The notes: generated from the letters alone by a model not told the origin. A stretch of DNA of 64,000 nt from Amycolatopsis aidingensis (GCF_018885265.1 NZ_CP076538.1:4872001-4936000); one strand, 5' to 3'. Numbered from the stretch's first letter, positions 8,260 to 19,400 are shown. Numbers and translations: made by a program.

Positions 8260-8829
8260 TCAGACCTGGGCGAGCACACGCTCCAGCGGTTCGGGCGGCC
8301 GCGCCGGGTCCAGTGCCTCCACGAGTAACCCCGCATACCGGGCCTTCCGGCCGGAACGGCAACCGAGGAACCGGCGCAGTTGCCTGCCGAGCTCACGATC
8401 ACGCTGGGCGGGCTGCTTCTGCAGCACGCGGAAGGAAGCCAGCTCGCCCTCCGCCGCGAGCGTGCGCTCGACCCGATCCGTTCCCAGCGCGCGAATCAGC
8501 TCGTCCTCCAGATCCACCACGCAGACGTGGAAGCCGAGCCTCGCCATCTCCGCCCTGGACAGTGCGGCGCCGTATCCGGTGCGTTCCAGTGCACGCCGGA
8601 CGTGGTGTTCTTCGGCGGCGTCGCACATCCCGGCCAGCCGCAGGCCACGTCCCCGTGGGCCGAGCCGTTCCAGGAAGTGACCGATGTTGGTCACACCGCC
8701 CATCGGCACGACCACCACCCCCTCAGCCCGCAGGTCCCTGCCGCGCAACCGGGCCAGGGTCTCGATCGCGCGGCGGTCACTCGGGCCCTCGACCAGGATG
8801 GCGGCCCGGTCACCTTCGCCGGGGTTCAC
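8260..8829 (-). CDS. Stand-alone TOPRIM (OLD-like) nuclease domain protein
   Basis: Protein of 189 residues consisting essentially of a TOPRIM fold. The glutamate motif is ILVEGPSDRRAIETLA near the N-terminus. It is followed by VVVVPMGGVTNIGHFLERLG and an acidic motif GMCDAAEEHHV, which replaces the usual DxD. OLD-family nucleases normally carry an ABC-type ATPase in front of this domain; here no ATPase is fused or adjacent. GTG 8829 was chosen over GTG 8871 because it is preceded by a strong GGGAGGACC ribosome-binding site. The function is probably nuclease or nucleotidyl transfer, but the target is unknown. Confidence 0.75.
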   Translation of the reverse strand: MNPGEGDRAAILVEGPSDRRAIETLARLRGRDLRAEGVVVVPMGGVTNIGHFLERLGPRGRGLRLAGMCDAAEEHHVRRALERTGYGAALSRAEMARLGFHVCVVDLEDELIRALGTDRVERTLAAEGELASFRVLQKQPAQRDRELGRQLRRFLGCRSGRKARYAGLLVEALDPARPPEPLERVLAQV

Positions 8830-8900
8830 CGGTCCTCCCGCCCATGGCCGTTCATGACCACTGGCTATCACAACCGGCGCCGGACGGCCTCCGATTTAGC

Positions 8901-9422
8901 TCAGCCAGCCCGCCCGGCGATAATTTCCAGCCGCAGGTCCAGGTAGCGCCCGGTCATCCCCTTCATCGCGGTGATGCCGAACTCGTAGCGATCCACCCTG
9001 GCCGAGGCCCGCGCGCGCAGCAACGACCCTTCCTGGCGTACCTCCTCCACCGGCACCTGGATCTCGCGGGCGCGGCCCAGCACGGTCAGCGACCCGGGCA
9101 GCACCCAGCGTCCTTCCACCCGCTCCGCCCGGTCCGCGGCGAAGGTGATGTCCGGATGTTTCTCGGTGTCCAGGTACTGGGCCGAACGCACCGTGACATC
9201 CCGCGCGGACAGCCCGGTGTCGAAGCTGCCCGCAGCGATGCTCGCCCGCACGGTGGACCCGGACACCGGGTCGGCGACGTGGATCTGCCCTTCGCGGAGC
9301 CGGAAGGTGCCCCGCACCGCGGCGAGGCCGAATATATGCCGGGTGGTGAACGAGACCGCGGAGCGCTCCGGGTCGATCCGGTAGTCACCCACGGCGGGTA
9401 TCTCGATCTTCGGGTCGTTCAT
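8901..9422 (-). CDS. YceI family protein
   Basis: Protein of 173 residues with the YceI lipocalin-like barrel signature: YRIDPERSAVSFTTRHIFGL, SAQYLDTEKHPDITF and a C-terminal FGITAMKGMTGRYLDLRLEI. YceI proteins bind isoprenoid or long amphiphilic molecules in a hydrophobic cavity. There is no signal peptide, as is usual for the cytosolic actinobacterial members. Two starts are plausible: ATG 9422 (AAGGACGTACCTC upstream) and ATG 9443 (GGGAGGACCGC upstream); the shorter is given. The two-component system at 9596 is divergent from it. Confidence 0.88.
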   Translation of the reverse strand: MNDPKIEIPAVGDYRIDPERSAVSFTTRHIFGLAAVRGTFRLREGQIHVADPVSGSTVRASIAAGSFDTGLSARDVTVRSAQYLDTEKHPDITFAADRAERVEGRWVLPGSLTVLGRAREIQVPVEEVRQEGSLLRARASARVDRYEFGITAMKGMTGRYLDLRLEIIAGRAG

Positions 9423-9595
9423 GAGGTACGTCCTTTCGTCCATGCGGTCCTCCCGCGATCCGATACCGCCAGCATCGCGGACCGCGCCCGGGGGCGCGTC
9501 GATCGCACGGCCACCGCCGCACCGACCAGGGTGGCGCCCGGGTTCGACTTTGGTCGCTGTCCGCACCCACCGGGCCGCCCGTAGGCTCGCCTGCC

Positions 9596-10735
9596 GTGTA
9601 CAGGAATCCGGTCTGCCGACGGTGGGAACCGCTGGTGCTCGCCGCGGCGGGCCTGCTCACCGCGGCGACCGCGTACGGCGAGTACGCCGGGGGCAGCCGT
9701 GGCTGGGCGCTCGGCGCCGACCTCGCCGCCGGGTTGGTGGCCTGCGGGTTGCTGCCGCTGGTGCTGCGCAGGCCGGTCCACGGCGCGCTCGCGCTGGCGG
9801 CGCTGGCCGCACTGGTGCCGACCGCGACACCCGTCTCCACCATCGGCACCCTTCAGGTCGCCCGCAGCCGACCGTTCCCGGTGGCGGCGGCGGTGGCCGG
9901 GGCCGGGGCCTGCGCGCATGTCCTGCGTGGCCTGTGGCAGCCGCTGGGCGGGCTGTCCTTTGGCTGGTGGCTGGTGCTGGTGCTGCTCGGGCACGCCGCC
10001 CTGCTCGGCTGGGGCGCGCTGGCCGCGGCCCGCGGGGCGCTGATCGACACGCTGCAGGAACGTGCCCGGCGGGCCGAGACCGAGCAGGGCCGCCGGGTTG
10101 CCGAGGCCAGGGCGGCGGAACGGGCACGGATCGCAAGGGAAATGCACGATGTGCTCGCCCACCGGCTGTCCCTGCTGGCCACTTACGCGGGTGCGCTGGA
10201 GTACCGGCCGGATCATCCACCCGAGCGGCTCGCGCACGCCGCCGGGGTAGTCCGCACCGGCGTGCATCAGGCCCTGGACGAGCTCAGGGAGGTGATCACC
10301 GTGCTGCGCGAGGACACCGGGGGCGACGGCACCGGACGGCCGGTGCCCGGAATATCCGATCTGCCCGAGCTGGTCGAGGAGTCCAGGGCCACCGGCACCC
10401 CGGTCGAGCTGCGGGACGGCCTCGCCGATCCGGCCGCGCTGCCCGGCCCGACCGGGCGCACCGCCTACCGCATCCTGCAGGAAGCGCTGACCAACGCCCG
10501 TAAGCACGCCCCCGGCCTGCCGGTCAGCATCACGCTGGACGGCAGCGCGGGAGATCAGCTGCTGATCGAGGTGTCCAACCCGCTGCCCGGCGCCGCCGGC
10601 CCGCCTGCGGTCCCCGGCACCGGAACCGGACTGGTCGGGCTAACCGAGCGGGTGCGGCTGGCCGGTGGGCAACTCGACCAGCTGGCAAGGTCCGGCGAGT
10701 TCCGGCTGCACGCCCGGCTACCGTGGCCGGCATGA
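9596..10735 (+). CDS. NarL-type sensor histidine kinase
   Basis: Membrane kinase of 379 residues. Residues 12-150 form four to five hydrophobic segments with little extracytoplasmic sequence. A linker helix (about 150-175) precedes a HisKA_3 dimerisation domain with phospho-acceptor His184 (AREMHDVLAHR), then an HATPase domain with Asn300 in YRILQEALTNARKHA and a GTGTGLVGL G-box. It should phosphorylate the regulator at 10732, whose ATG overlaps its stop (ATGA). The stimulus and target genes are not apparent. Starts with GTG. Confidence 0.92.
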   Translation: MYRNPVCRRWEPLVLAAAGLLTAATAYGEYAGGSRGWALGADLAAGLVACGLLPLVLRRPVHGALALAALAALVPTATPVSTIGTLQVARSRPFPVAAAVAGAGACAHVLRGLWQPLGGLSFGWWLVLVLLGHAALLGWGALAAARGALIDTLQERARRAETEQGRRVAEARAAERARIAREMHDVLAHRLSLLATYAGALEYRPDHPPERLAHAAGVVRTGVHQALDELREVITVLREDTGGDGTGRPVPGISDLPELVEESRATGTPVELRDGLADPAALPGPTGRTAYRILQEALTNARKHAPGLPVSITLDGSAGDQLLIEVSNPLPGAAGPPAVPGTGTGLVGLTERVRLAGGQLDQLARSGEFRLHARLPWPA

Positions 10736-11385
10736 ACGACATCGTCCGCGTACTCGTGGTCGACGACGATCCGCTGGTCCGGGGCGGGCTGACCCTGATG
10801 CTCGACGGAGCCCCCGGCATCGCGGTGGCCGGCGAGGCCGGGGACGGGGACCAGGTACCCGCGGCGCTGGACGCGCACGCCACCGACGTCGTGCTGATGG
10901 ACATCCGCATGCCGCGGCTGAACGGGATCATCGCCACCCGGCGCACCCGGGCCAGGGCGAACCCACCCGAGGTGATCGTGCTGACCACCTTCGACACCGA
11001 CGAGAACGTGCTGCTCGCCCTGCGCGCGGGCGCGAGCGGATTCCTGCTCAAGGACTCCCCGCCCACCGAAATCGCCGGGGCCATCCGCACCGTGGCGGCG
11101 GGCGACCCGATCCTGTCCCCCGGGATCACCCGGCGGTTGATGGACCGGGCCGCCACCGAGGCCGGTTCCTACCAGCGGGCGCGCAGCGCGCTGGACACGC
11201 TCAGCGCCAGGGAACACGAGGTCGCGGTCGCCGTGGGCCGGGGCGGCAGCAACGCCGAGATCGCCACCGAGCTGCACCTGAGCGTGGCCACGGTGAAGGC
11301 GCACATCACCCGAATCCACACCAAACTCGACCTCGGCAACCGGACCCAGATCGCGCTGCTGGTGCACGACGCCGGGCTGTGCTGA
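10732..11385 (+). CDS. NarL/LuxR-family response regulator
   Basis: Regulator of 217 residues. The receiver domain has acidic residues DDD (11-13), phospho-acceptor Asp57 (VLMDIRMP), VLTTFD and LLKDSPP. The C-terminal LuxR HTH spans about 155-212 (LSAREHEVAVAV, then NAEIATELHLSVATVKAHI). Start ATG 10732 overlaps the kinase stop; GTG 10723 is an in-frame alternative three codons earlier. It converges on geosmin synthase, with 18 bases between the two stops. Confidence 0.93.
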   Translation: MNDIVRVLVVDDDPLVRGGLTLMLDGAPGIAVAGEAGDGDQVPAALDAHATDVVLMDIRMPRLNGIIATRRTRARANPPEVIVLTTFDTDENVLLALRAGASGFLLKDSPPTEIAGAIRTVAAGDPILSPGITRRLMDRAATEAGSYQRARSALDTLSAREHEVAVAVGRGGSNAEIATELHLSVATVKAHITRIHTKLDLGNRTQIALLVHDAGLC

Positions 11386-11394
11386 GCGCGCTGT

Positions 11395-11403
<9 letters not shown>
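11376..11403. repeat. Exact 14-base tandem duplication across a stop codon
   Basis: GCTGTGCTGAGCGC occurs twice without a gap (11376-11389 and 11390-11403). The first copy contains the response-regulator stop codon (11383-11385) and the second abuts the geosmin synthase stop at 11404. It looks like a recent slippage duplication of the gene end that left both reading frames intact. Confidence 0.85.
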
Positions 11404-14455
<3,052 letters not shown>

Positions 14456-14465
14456 CCCGATCCTC

Positions 14466-14484
14466 TCTTGTAACGATTGCAAGA
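14466..14484. promoter_or_regulatory. TetR operator copy 1
   Basis: TCTTG-TAACGATTG-CAAGA is an inverted repeat starting 11 bases upstream of the TetR ATG. It shares the TCTTGTAA and TTNCAAGA halves with the copy at 14516. Binding here would repress tetR itself. Confidence 0.7.
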
Positions 14485-14515
14485 AGTGTCCCGGCCTGCT
14501 AGCGTACCGGCACGG

Positions 14516-14536
14516 TTCTTGTAATGGTTCCAAGAA
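14516..14536. promoter_or_regulatory. TetR operator copy 2
   Basis: TTCTTG-N9-CAAGAA is a 21-base inverted repeat ending 16 bases before the hydrolase ATG at 14553, directly upstream of its CGGAGG ribosome-binding site. It shares its two halves with copy 1, 31 bases away centre to centre. Binding would repress the hydrolase. Confidence 0.7.
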
Positions 14537-14552
14537 CTTTCGGAGGCCACCC

Positions 14553-15434
14553 ATGGCGGAACCCTGCGGGCGGGACCCGCGGCTGGGGCAGGCGAAACAG
14601 GTCCGGCTGCCCGCGGGAACCGTGCGCTACCACGAGATCGGGAGCGGCCCGGTGCTCGTGTTCGTGCACGGCTACCTGGTGAACGCCGATCTCTGGCGCA
14701 AGCTCGTTCCGCTACTGGCCGACCGGTTCCGGTGCATCACCCCGGACTGGCCACTCGGCTCGCACACCTCCCCCATGCGACGCGAAGCCGACCTGTCGCC
14801 GCCCGGCATCGCGCGGCTGATCGCGGACCTGCTGGAGGCATTGGACCTACGCGAGGTGACCCTGGTCGGAAACGACTCCGGCGGTGCCTACAGCCAGCTC
14901 GTGGCCGCGCACCACCCGGAACGGCTCGGCGGGCTCGTGCTGAACTCCTGCGAGACACCCTGGTGCTCGTGGCCACCGGGGCCGGGTGGGTTCGGGCTGC
15001 TGAAACTGGCCGCGCGGCACCCGGCCCCGCATCGCATCCTCTACCAGCCGTTACGGCTGCGCCTCAGCTGGCGGCTGCCCAACACCTACGGCAGCCTGGC
15101 GAAGTACCCGATCGAAGCGCGGGTGATGCGCGGCTACGTACGGCCGGTGCTGGACAGCACCTCGGTCAGGCGCGACGGCCGCAAGGCGATCGGCGCGGTC
15201 TCCGCCAGGTTCGTCCAGGAGGCGGCCCAGCGGCTGCGGTCATCCTTCCCCGGACCGGTGCTGTGCCTGTGGGCCGCGGAGGACCGGGTCTTTCCCCTTA
15301 CACACGGACAGAGTTACGCCGAACGGATCGGCGCCACCTTCCGTACCGTCGCAGGCTCGTTCACCTACACCGCGGAGGATCAGCCCGGACGCACGGCGGA
15401 GGCATTGCGTGGTTGGCTGGAACAGCCAGCCTGA
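14553..15434 (+). CDS. Alpha/beta hydrolase, haloalkane dehalogenase-like, lacking an obvious catalytic His
   Basis: Soluble protein of 293 residues with an alpha/beta-hydrolase core: oxyanion-hole HG (39-40), nucleophile elbow GNDSG (106-110) with Asp108 as probable nucleophile as in haloalkane dehalogenases and epoxide hydrolases, and an acid-region LWAAEDRVFP near 248. The strand that should end in the catalytic His reads GSFTYTAEDQPGRT with no His, so the usual base is absent or placed elsewhere. ATG 14553 follows a CGGAGG ribosome-binding site. Controlled by the divergent TetR. The substrate is unknown; it may be a non-classical or inactive hydrolase. Confidence 0.85.
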   Translation: MAEPCGRDPRLGQAKQVRLPAGTVRYHEIGSGPVLVFVHGYLVNADLWRKLVPLLADRFRCITPDWPLGSHTSPMRREADLSPPGIARLIADLLEALDLREVTLVGNDSGGAYSQLVAAHHPERLGGLVLNSCETPWCSWPPGPGGFGLLKLAARHPAPHRILYQPLRLRLSWRLPNTYGSLAKYPIEARVMRGYVRPVLDSTSVRRDGRKAIGAVSARFVQEAAQRLRSSFPGPVLCLWAAEDRVFPLTHGQSYAERIGATFRTVAGSFTYTAEDQPGRTAEALRGWLEQPA

Positions 15435-15435
15435 G

Positions 15436-15448
15436 GTCCACTGTGGAC
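15436..15448. repeat. Short palindrome after the hydrolase gene
   Basis: GTCCAC-T-GTGGAC directly follows the hydrolase stop and precedes the nucleotidyltransferase start by 66 bases. It may be a small terminator or an operator; the arms are too short to decide. Confidence 0.25.
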
Positions 15449-15514
15449 TAAACTGGTCGCACCAGCCGGAAAGTCCGTACCATCGGCGGGCACTCGCGTG
15501 TCAGGATTCGCGCC

Positions 15515-16312
15515 ATGACCGCAACCGCGAGGCACACCGAGCACGGCAACCGCGATATCGCGCTGGACGGCGAGATCCTGCGCACCGTCGTCGGTTCCGG
15601 GGTGCACGGCATCGCCATCGAAGGCACCGACGACCACGACGAGATGGGTGTGTTCGTCGAGCCTGCCGAGCATGTCCTCGGCATGCGCAAACCGGTCGAG
15701 CACTATGTGTTCCGCACCCAGCCGGAGGGTGTGCGCTCCGGCCCTGGCGACACCGACCTGGTGGTGTACTCGCTGCGCAAGTACCTGCGCCTCGCGATGA
15801 AGGGCAACCCGACGATGTTGCTGCCGCTGTACGCGCCCACGGAGGCGGTGGTGGCGCTACGGCCGCTCGGCGAGGAGCTGCGCGCACTCGCCCCCGCGGT
15901 GCTGTCCCGGCAGGCTGGGCACCGGTTCCTCGGCTACCTGGACGCCCAGCACCGCAGGCTGCTGGCGCACGGGCAGCAGGGCAGGATGCCGAAGCGGCCG
16001 GAACTGATCGCCCGCTACGGCTATGACGTCAAGTACGCCTCGCACGCGCTGCGGCTGGCCTACCAGGGGCTGGAGGTCGTCCGGGAGGCAAGGCTCACCC
16101 TGCCGATGCCCGAGCGGGAGCGGGAGCACGTGCTGCGGGTGAAACGCGGCGAGCTGCCGCTCGAGGAAGTACTGCGGGACATCCTGGAGGTCCGCACGGC
16201 GGTGACCGGACTGCTGGACGCGGGCCGCACCCCGCTGGCGGCCGGGCCGGACCTGGACCGGATCGCCGGATGGGCCACCGATGCTCACCGCAGGCACTGG
16301 TCCTGGAACTGA
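15515..16312 (+). CDS. RlaP-like predicted nucleotidyltransferase
   Basis: Protein of 265 residues with the polymerase-beta-type nucleotidyltransferase signature: GSGVHG (27-32), then the acidic DDHDEMGV (39-46) supplying the metal ligands. The long helical C-terminal part (KGNPTMLLPLYAPTE, RYGYDVKYASHALRL) matches the COG3541/RlaP group. Members have been linked to RNA ligases in RNA repair; no ligase is adjacent here. Substrate and acceptor are unknown. It starts 80 bases after the hydrolase on the same strand and converges with the GAF-ANTAR gene, 16 bases apart. Confidence 0.75.
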   Translation: MTATARHTEHGNRDIALDGEILRTVVGSGVHGIAIEGTDDHDEMGVFVEPAEHVLGMRKPVEHYVFRTQPEGVRSGPGDTDLVVYSLRKYLRLAMKGNPTMLLPLYAPTEAVVALRPLGEELRALAPAVLSRQAGHRFLGYLDAQHRRLLAHGQQGRMPKRPELIARYGYDVKYASHALRLAYQGLEVVREARLTLPMPEREREHVLRVKRGELPLEEVLRDILEVRTAVTGLLDAGRTPLAAGPDLDRIAGWATDAHRRHWSWN

Positions 16313-16328
16313 CCCGGCCGGAGGAAAG

Positions 16329-17060
16329 TCAGGGCCCGCCCGGGCCCGCAGGCGGGTCGCCGTCCGGGAGAGCCCGGCCGTCCAGCACCCGGACGGCCAG
16401 CTCCCGGACGGTGCGGCGGTTCCTGCGGGCGTTCCCGCGCAGCACGGCGAACGCGTCGTCCACCGGGATGCTCATCCGCTCGGCCAGCGCGCCCTTGGCC
16501 TGCTCGATCAGCACCCTGCTGTTGAGCGCTTCCTGGAGCTGGCGATTGACGGCGGCGCCGTGCCGCACCGCACGTTCGTGCACCAGGCCGATGGTGGCGA
16601 CATCGGCGAGCGACTGCCAGAGGTCGAGGCTGTCACCGCTCAGCGGGGCCGGGCTGAACGCGTTCATCGCGCCGATGGTGTGCTGCCGGTGCCGCAGGGG
16701 CACGGCGTACACCGTCAGGAACCCGGAGGCCAGCGCCTCGGGGGTGAACTCGGGCCACCCGGCCGTTCCCGCGGCCAGGTCGGTGTGCTGCACCCGGCGC
16801 CCGCTGTGCAGGCAGTCCAGGCATGGGCCGGTGCCCTTGCGCAACTGGAGCAGCCCGAGCTGACGCACCCGTTCGGTGGAGGCGGCGATCAGGCTCGGCT
16901 CACCGGATTCGTCCTCCAGCAGCAACCCGCAGTCGGCGATATCGAGCAGCTCCGCGGATCGGTGCACCACGGTGTCGAGAAACTCGATCAAGTCGAAATC
17001 ACCCCGTACGGTGTCGGCCACCTCGACAAATGCCCGATAGACCCCCCGGTCGCCTTTCAT
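16329..17060 (-). CDS. GAF and ANTAR domain regulator
   Basis: Protein of 243 residues. The N-terminal GAF domain spans about 15-165 (LLQLRKGTGPCLDCLHSGRR, SGFLTVYAVPLRHR). The C-terminal ANTAR RNA-binding three-helix domain is about 175-232 (LNSRVLIEQAKGALAER, DDAFAVLRGNARRNRRTVRE). ANTAR proteins bind paired RNA hairpins and act as antiterminators; the GAF domain would sense a small ligand. The ANTAR-only gene starts 264 bases upstream on the same strand with 27 bases between the reading frames, so they are probably co-transcribed. Confidence 0.9.
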   Translation of the reverse strand: MKGDRGVYRAFVEVADTVRGDFDLIEFLDTVVHRSAELLDIADCGLLLEDESGEPSLIAASTERVRQLGLLQLRKGTGPCLDCLHSGRRVQHTDLAAGTAGWPEFTPEALASGFLTVYAVPLRHRQHTIGAMNAFSPAPLSGDSLDLWQSLADVATIGLVHERAVRHGAAVNRQLQEALNSRVLIEQAKGALAERMSIPVDDAFAVLRGNARRNRRTVRELAVRVLDGRALPDGDPPAGPGGP

Positions 17061-17087
17061 GATCTCCTCCCGTCCAGGCCGCGTGAT

Positions 17088-17324
17088 TCACCTCCGCGGC
17101 GCGAAACGGATCTCTCCCGTGATCACCCGTTCGCCGAGATCCGCCATATCCAGCCCGTATCTCCGTGCGCGAACACGCAACACCTCGATCGCTTCCTCGA
17201 TGGTCAACCCGAGCTGCACGCTCACCATTCCGGCCGCCTCATGCACATTACCCGGGAGCAGCAACATATCGAGATCAACAGCGATCGGCCGACACGCGGA
17301 ATCAACACCTTCGTCCTCGACCAT
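17088..17324 (-). CDS. Small ANTAR-domain protein
   Basis: Protein of 78 residues almost entirely made of an ANTAR-like domain (HEAAGMVSVQLGLTIEEAIE, VLRVRARRYGLDMADLGERV) with a short N-terminal lead. No GAF or receiver sensor is attached, which is unusual: ANTAR domains are normally C-terminal to a sensor. It precedes the full GAF-ANTAR gene by 27 bases. It could modulate its neighbour by forming a mixed dimer (inference) or be the remnant of a duplicated gene. The frame is open and conserved-looking throughout. Confidence 0.75.
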   Translation of the reverse strand: MVEDEGVDSACRPIAVDLDMLLLPGNVHEAAGMVSVQLGLTIEEAIEVLRVRARRYGLDMADLGERVITGEIRFAPRR

Positions 17325-17467
17325 CGGACATCCATTTCTCCGGCGAGTTGGCGTCGATCGGTACCGAGGAACGAGGCCAGCAGCAAAGACGGCACGATCG
17401 ACCGGTCATTGCCATTGTCTGGCTCGCGGGAACACGCTGCCACTCGGCTGGGAAACGCGGCCGCGTT

Positions 17468-18475
17468 TCATTTCCGGCGGCCACGCCCCTGCCGGTCCGG
17501 TACCGACTGCCGCGCCACGAACTCGGCGATCCGCCCGGCAACCCGTTGCGCCTCGACGCTGCCGAGATGCTTGCCCAGCTCCCGTTCCAGCACCACGAAC
17601 CGGTTCCGCACCCGAGTGGAGCGCAGGGTGGCGGACAGCTCCAGTGCACGCAACGCGGTCGCGAGCCCCTGCTCCAGGTCCCCGGCGAGGATCCGGTTGA
17701 TCGCCAGCGAGATCTCGGCCAGCGAGCGGCTGCGATGCCTGCTGTTCCCGTAGCCGGTCAGTGCGGAGCTCAAGGTGACGATTGCCGAACGGGTGAAGCT
17801 GACATCCACGTACCGCGCCAGCTCGGTGTGCGCGCTGCCGATCATGGCCGCGATCTCCGCGGAGTCGACCAGTTCCGCCCACGGCGGCGCCGTCTCGGTG
17901 TCGGCCTGGGAGAAGTGCGCCACGGCACGCCCCAGCATGCTCAGCGCCTGCCTGCTGTCCCCGAGCTGGGCCAGCGCCCTTGCCTGATGCACGAGCAGCA
18001 CGGCCTGCGTGACCCCGGGATCCCCGTCCTGCTTCGCGGCGTGCTGGCCAAGCCCGAACTGGCGGATCGCCTCGTGCGCGGTGCCCTGATGCAGGTAGAC
18101 ATGCCCCATCCGGTAGCGCACGTCCGCGAGCAACCCGTAGTTCCGCTCGGCGGCGGCCAGGGTCAGCGCGCTGTTGAAATGCCCGAGCGCGGTCGCGGTG
18201 AGGCCGCTGTCGAAGCTGACCCATCCGGCGAGGTTGTGCTGATCGGCCACCGCCGGGTACAGCTCGGCGCGGACCCGCTGGGTGCTCGCGGAGGCCAGCA
18301 TGCGTCTGCCCGTCGACAACGCCGCCAGCACGTCGGCCCGGCAGGCCCGGCCGCCATAGCGATGATCCGCCACCCGCAACGTCCTGGTCAGCAGTTCCAG
18401 CCTGCGCACGTCGGAGACGCCCACCCGCGCCGATGGCCGCACCAGTAACTCGGTTGCGGAGTTGACTACACCCAT
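17468..18475 (-). CDS. HTH-less TPR-type regulatory protein
   Basis: Soluble all-helical protein of 335 residues. From SARVGVSDVRRLELLTRTLR onward it matches the tetratricopeptide-like C-terminal part of the large actinobacterial family of XRE-type regulators, including an AGWVSFDSG helix pair and several 34-residue-like repeats. Those proteins normally begin with a roughly 80-residue XRE HTH; here none is present, nor is one readable in any frame upstream to 18688. It may be an N-terminally truncated gene or an HTH-less partner protein. ATG 18475 lacks a strong ribosome-binding site. The gap 17325-17467 to the ANTAR gene shows nothing recognisable. Confidence 0.72.
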   Translation of the reverse strand: MGVVNSATELLVRPSARVGVSDVRRLELLTRTLRVADHRYGGRACRADVLAALSTGRRMLASASTQRVRAELYPAVADQHNLAGWVSFDSGLTATALGHFNSALTLAAAERNYGLLADVRYRMGHVYLHQGTAHEAIRQFGLGQHAAKQDGDPGVTQAVLLVHQARALAQLGDSRQALSMLGRAVAHFSQADTETAPPWAELVDSAEIAAMIGSAHTELARYVDVSFTRSAIVTLSSALTGYGNSRHRSRSLAEISLAINRILAGDLEQGLATALRALELSATLRSTRVRNRFVVLERELGKHLGSVEAQRVAGRIAEFVARQSVPDRQGRGRRK

Positions 18476-18688
18476 CAAAGTCACCCGACCAACATTCGAA
18501 CACGAAAGTCGCCGGGGTCCGGGGCGAAAGGACGACAAGCAGGATCCCGCACCCATGCGGGGTTTGGCTAGGGTCCCCGGGAAAACGACAACCCTTGCGC
18601 CCCCGGTCACCGGGTCTCCTCGGCGGCACCCGCCCGGACCAGCGGCGGGTCCGGCCGCCGGTGCTCTTGGGTGGGTTACCCTGCGGCC

Positions 18689-19378
18689 GTGTCGACCTCC
18701 GGCGAAACCCCCGTGACCGAGTACCGGCAGCCCCGCTTCGAGGCACCGCCCGGATCCACCGAGCTCCTGCTGATCCGGCACGGCGAGTCCGCGCCCGCCG
18801 TGGATGGCGTCCCGTTCCCCGTGCTCGGTGCGCACAGCGACCCTGACCTCGCACCGGAAGGCAGGCAGCAGGCCGAACGGGTGGGTGAACGGCTCGCCAA
18901 GGAGCACATCGACGCCATCTACGTCACCACCCTGCGGCGGACCGCGCAGACGGCCGAACCGCTGGCCGGGCGGCTGGGTCTCACCCCTGCGGTCGAGGCC
19001 GACCTGCGTGAGGTGCTGCTCGGCGAGTGGGAGGGCGGCCTGCTGCGCAAGCGGGTCGCCGAGAACCACCCGACCGCCCAGCGGCTGTGGGCCGAACAGC
19101 GCTGGGATGTGATTCCCGGCGCGGAACCCGCCCCGGAGTTCGCAGCCAGGGTGCGCGGAGCCGTCGAGCGGCTCGTCGCGGCCCATCCGGACGAACGGCT
19201 CGCGGTGTTCACCCACGGTGGAGTCATCGCCGCGGTCCTCGCCGCGGCAACCGGCTCGGAGCCGTTCGCCTTCATCGGCGCGGACAACGCGTCCATCTCC
19301 GGGCTGGTGGTGCACGGCTCGCGGTGGATCCTGCGCCGGTTCAACGACATCGCGCATCTCCCGCCGGCCGGCCGCTGA
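18689..19378 (+). CDS. Histidine phosphatase (phosphoglycerate mutase-like)
   Basis: Protein of 229 residues of the branch-1 histidine phosphatase superfamily: catalytic LIRHGES near the N-terminus, LRRTAQTAEPLA, the acid motif EVLLGEWEGG and second catalytic His in FTHGGVIAAV. It should hydrolyse a phosphomonoester through a phosphohistidine; the substrate cannot be inferred. GTG 18689 was chosen; GTG 18671 and GTG 18713 are in-frame alternatives. Divergent from the TPR gene at 18475. The 213-base gap holds no clear operator. Confidence 0.88.
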   Translation: MSTSGETPVTEYRQPRFEAPPGSTELLLIRHGESAPAVDGVPFPVLGAHSDPDLAPEGRQQAERVGERLAKEHIDAIYVTTLRRTAQTAEPLAGRLGLTPAVEADLREVLLGEWEGGLLRKRVAENHPTAQRLWAEQRWDVIPGAEPAPEFAARVRGAVERLVAAHPDERLAVFTHGGVIAAVLAAATGSEPFAFIGADNASISGLVVHGSRWILRRFNDIAHLPPAGR

Positions 19379-19400
19379 CCGGGCGGCCGGTCCGGCAACA

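Noticed and set aside
8885..8935. A tRNA-like stretch containing TTAGCTCAG
   Set aside because: No acceptor stem, anticodon arm or T arm can be formed around it, and it overlaps the end of the YceI gene.
6636..9584. A 982-residue open frame on the plus strand
   Set aside because: It runs antisense through the DUF6745, TOPRIM and YceI genes, has no family motifs and arises from high G+C codon bias.
18476..18688. A missing XRE HTH domain for the TPR protein in another frame upstream
   Set aside because: The upstream translations in all minus frames show no HTH pattern, so a simple frameshift does not explain its absence.
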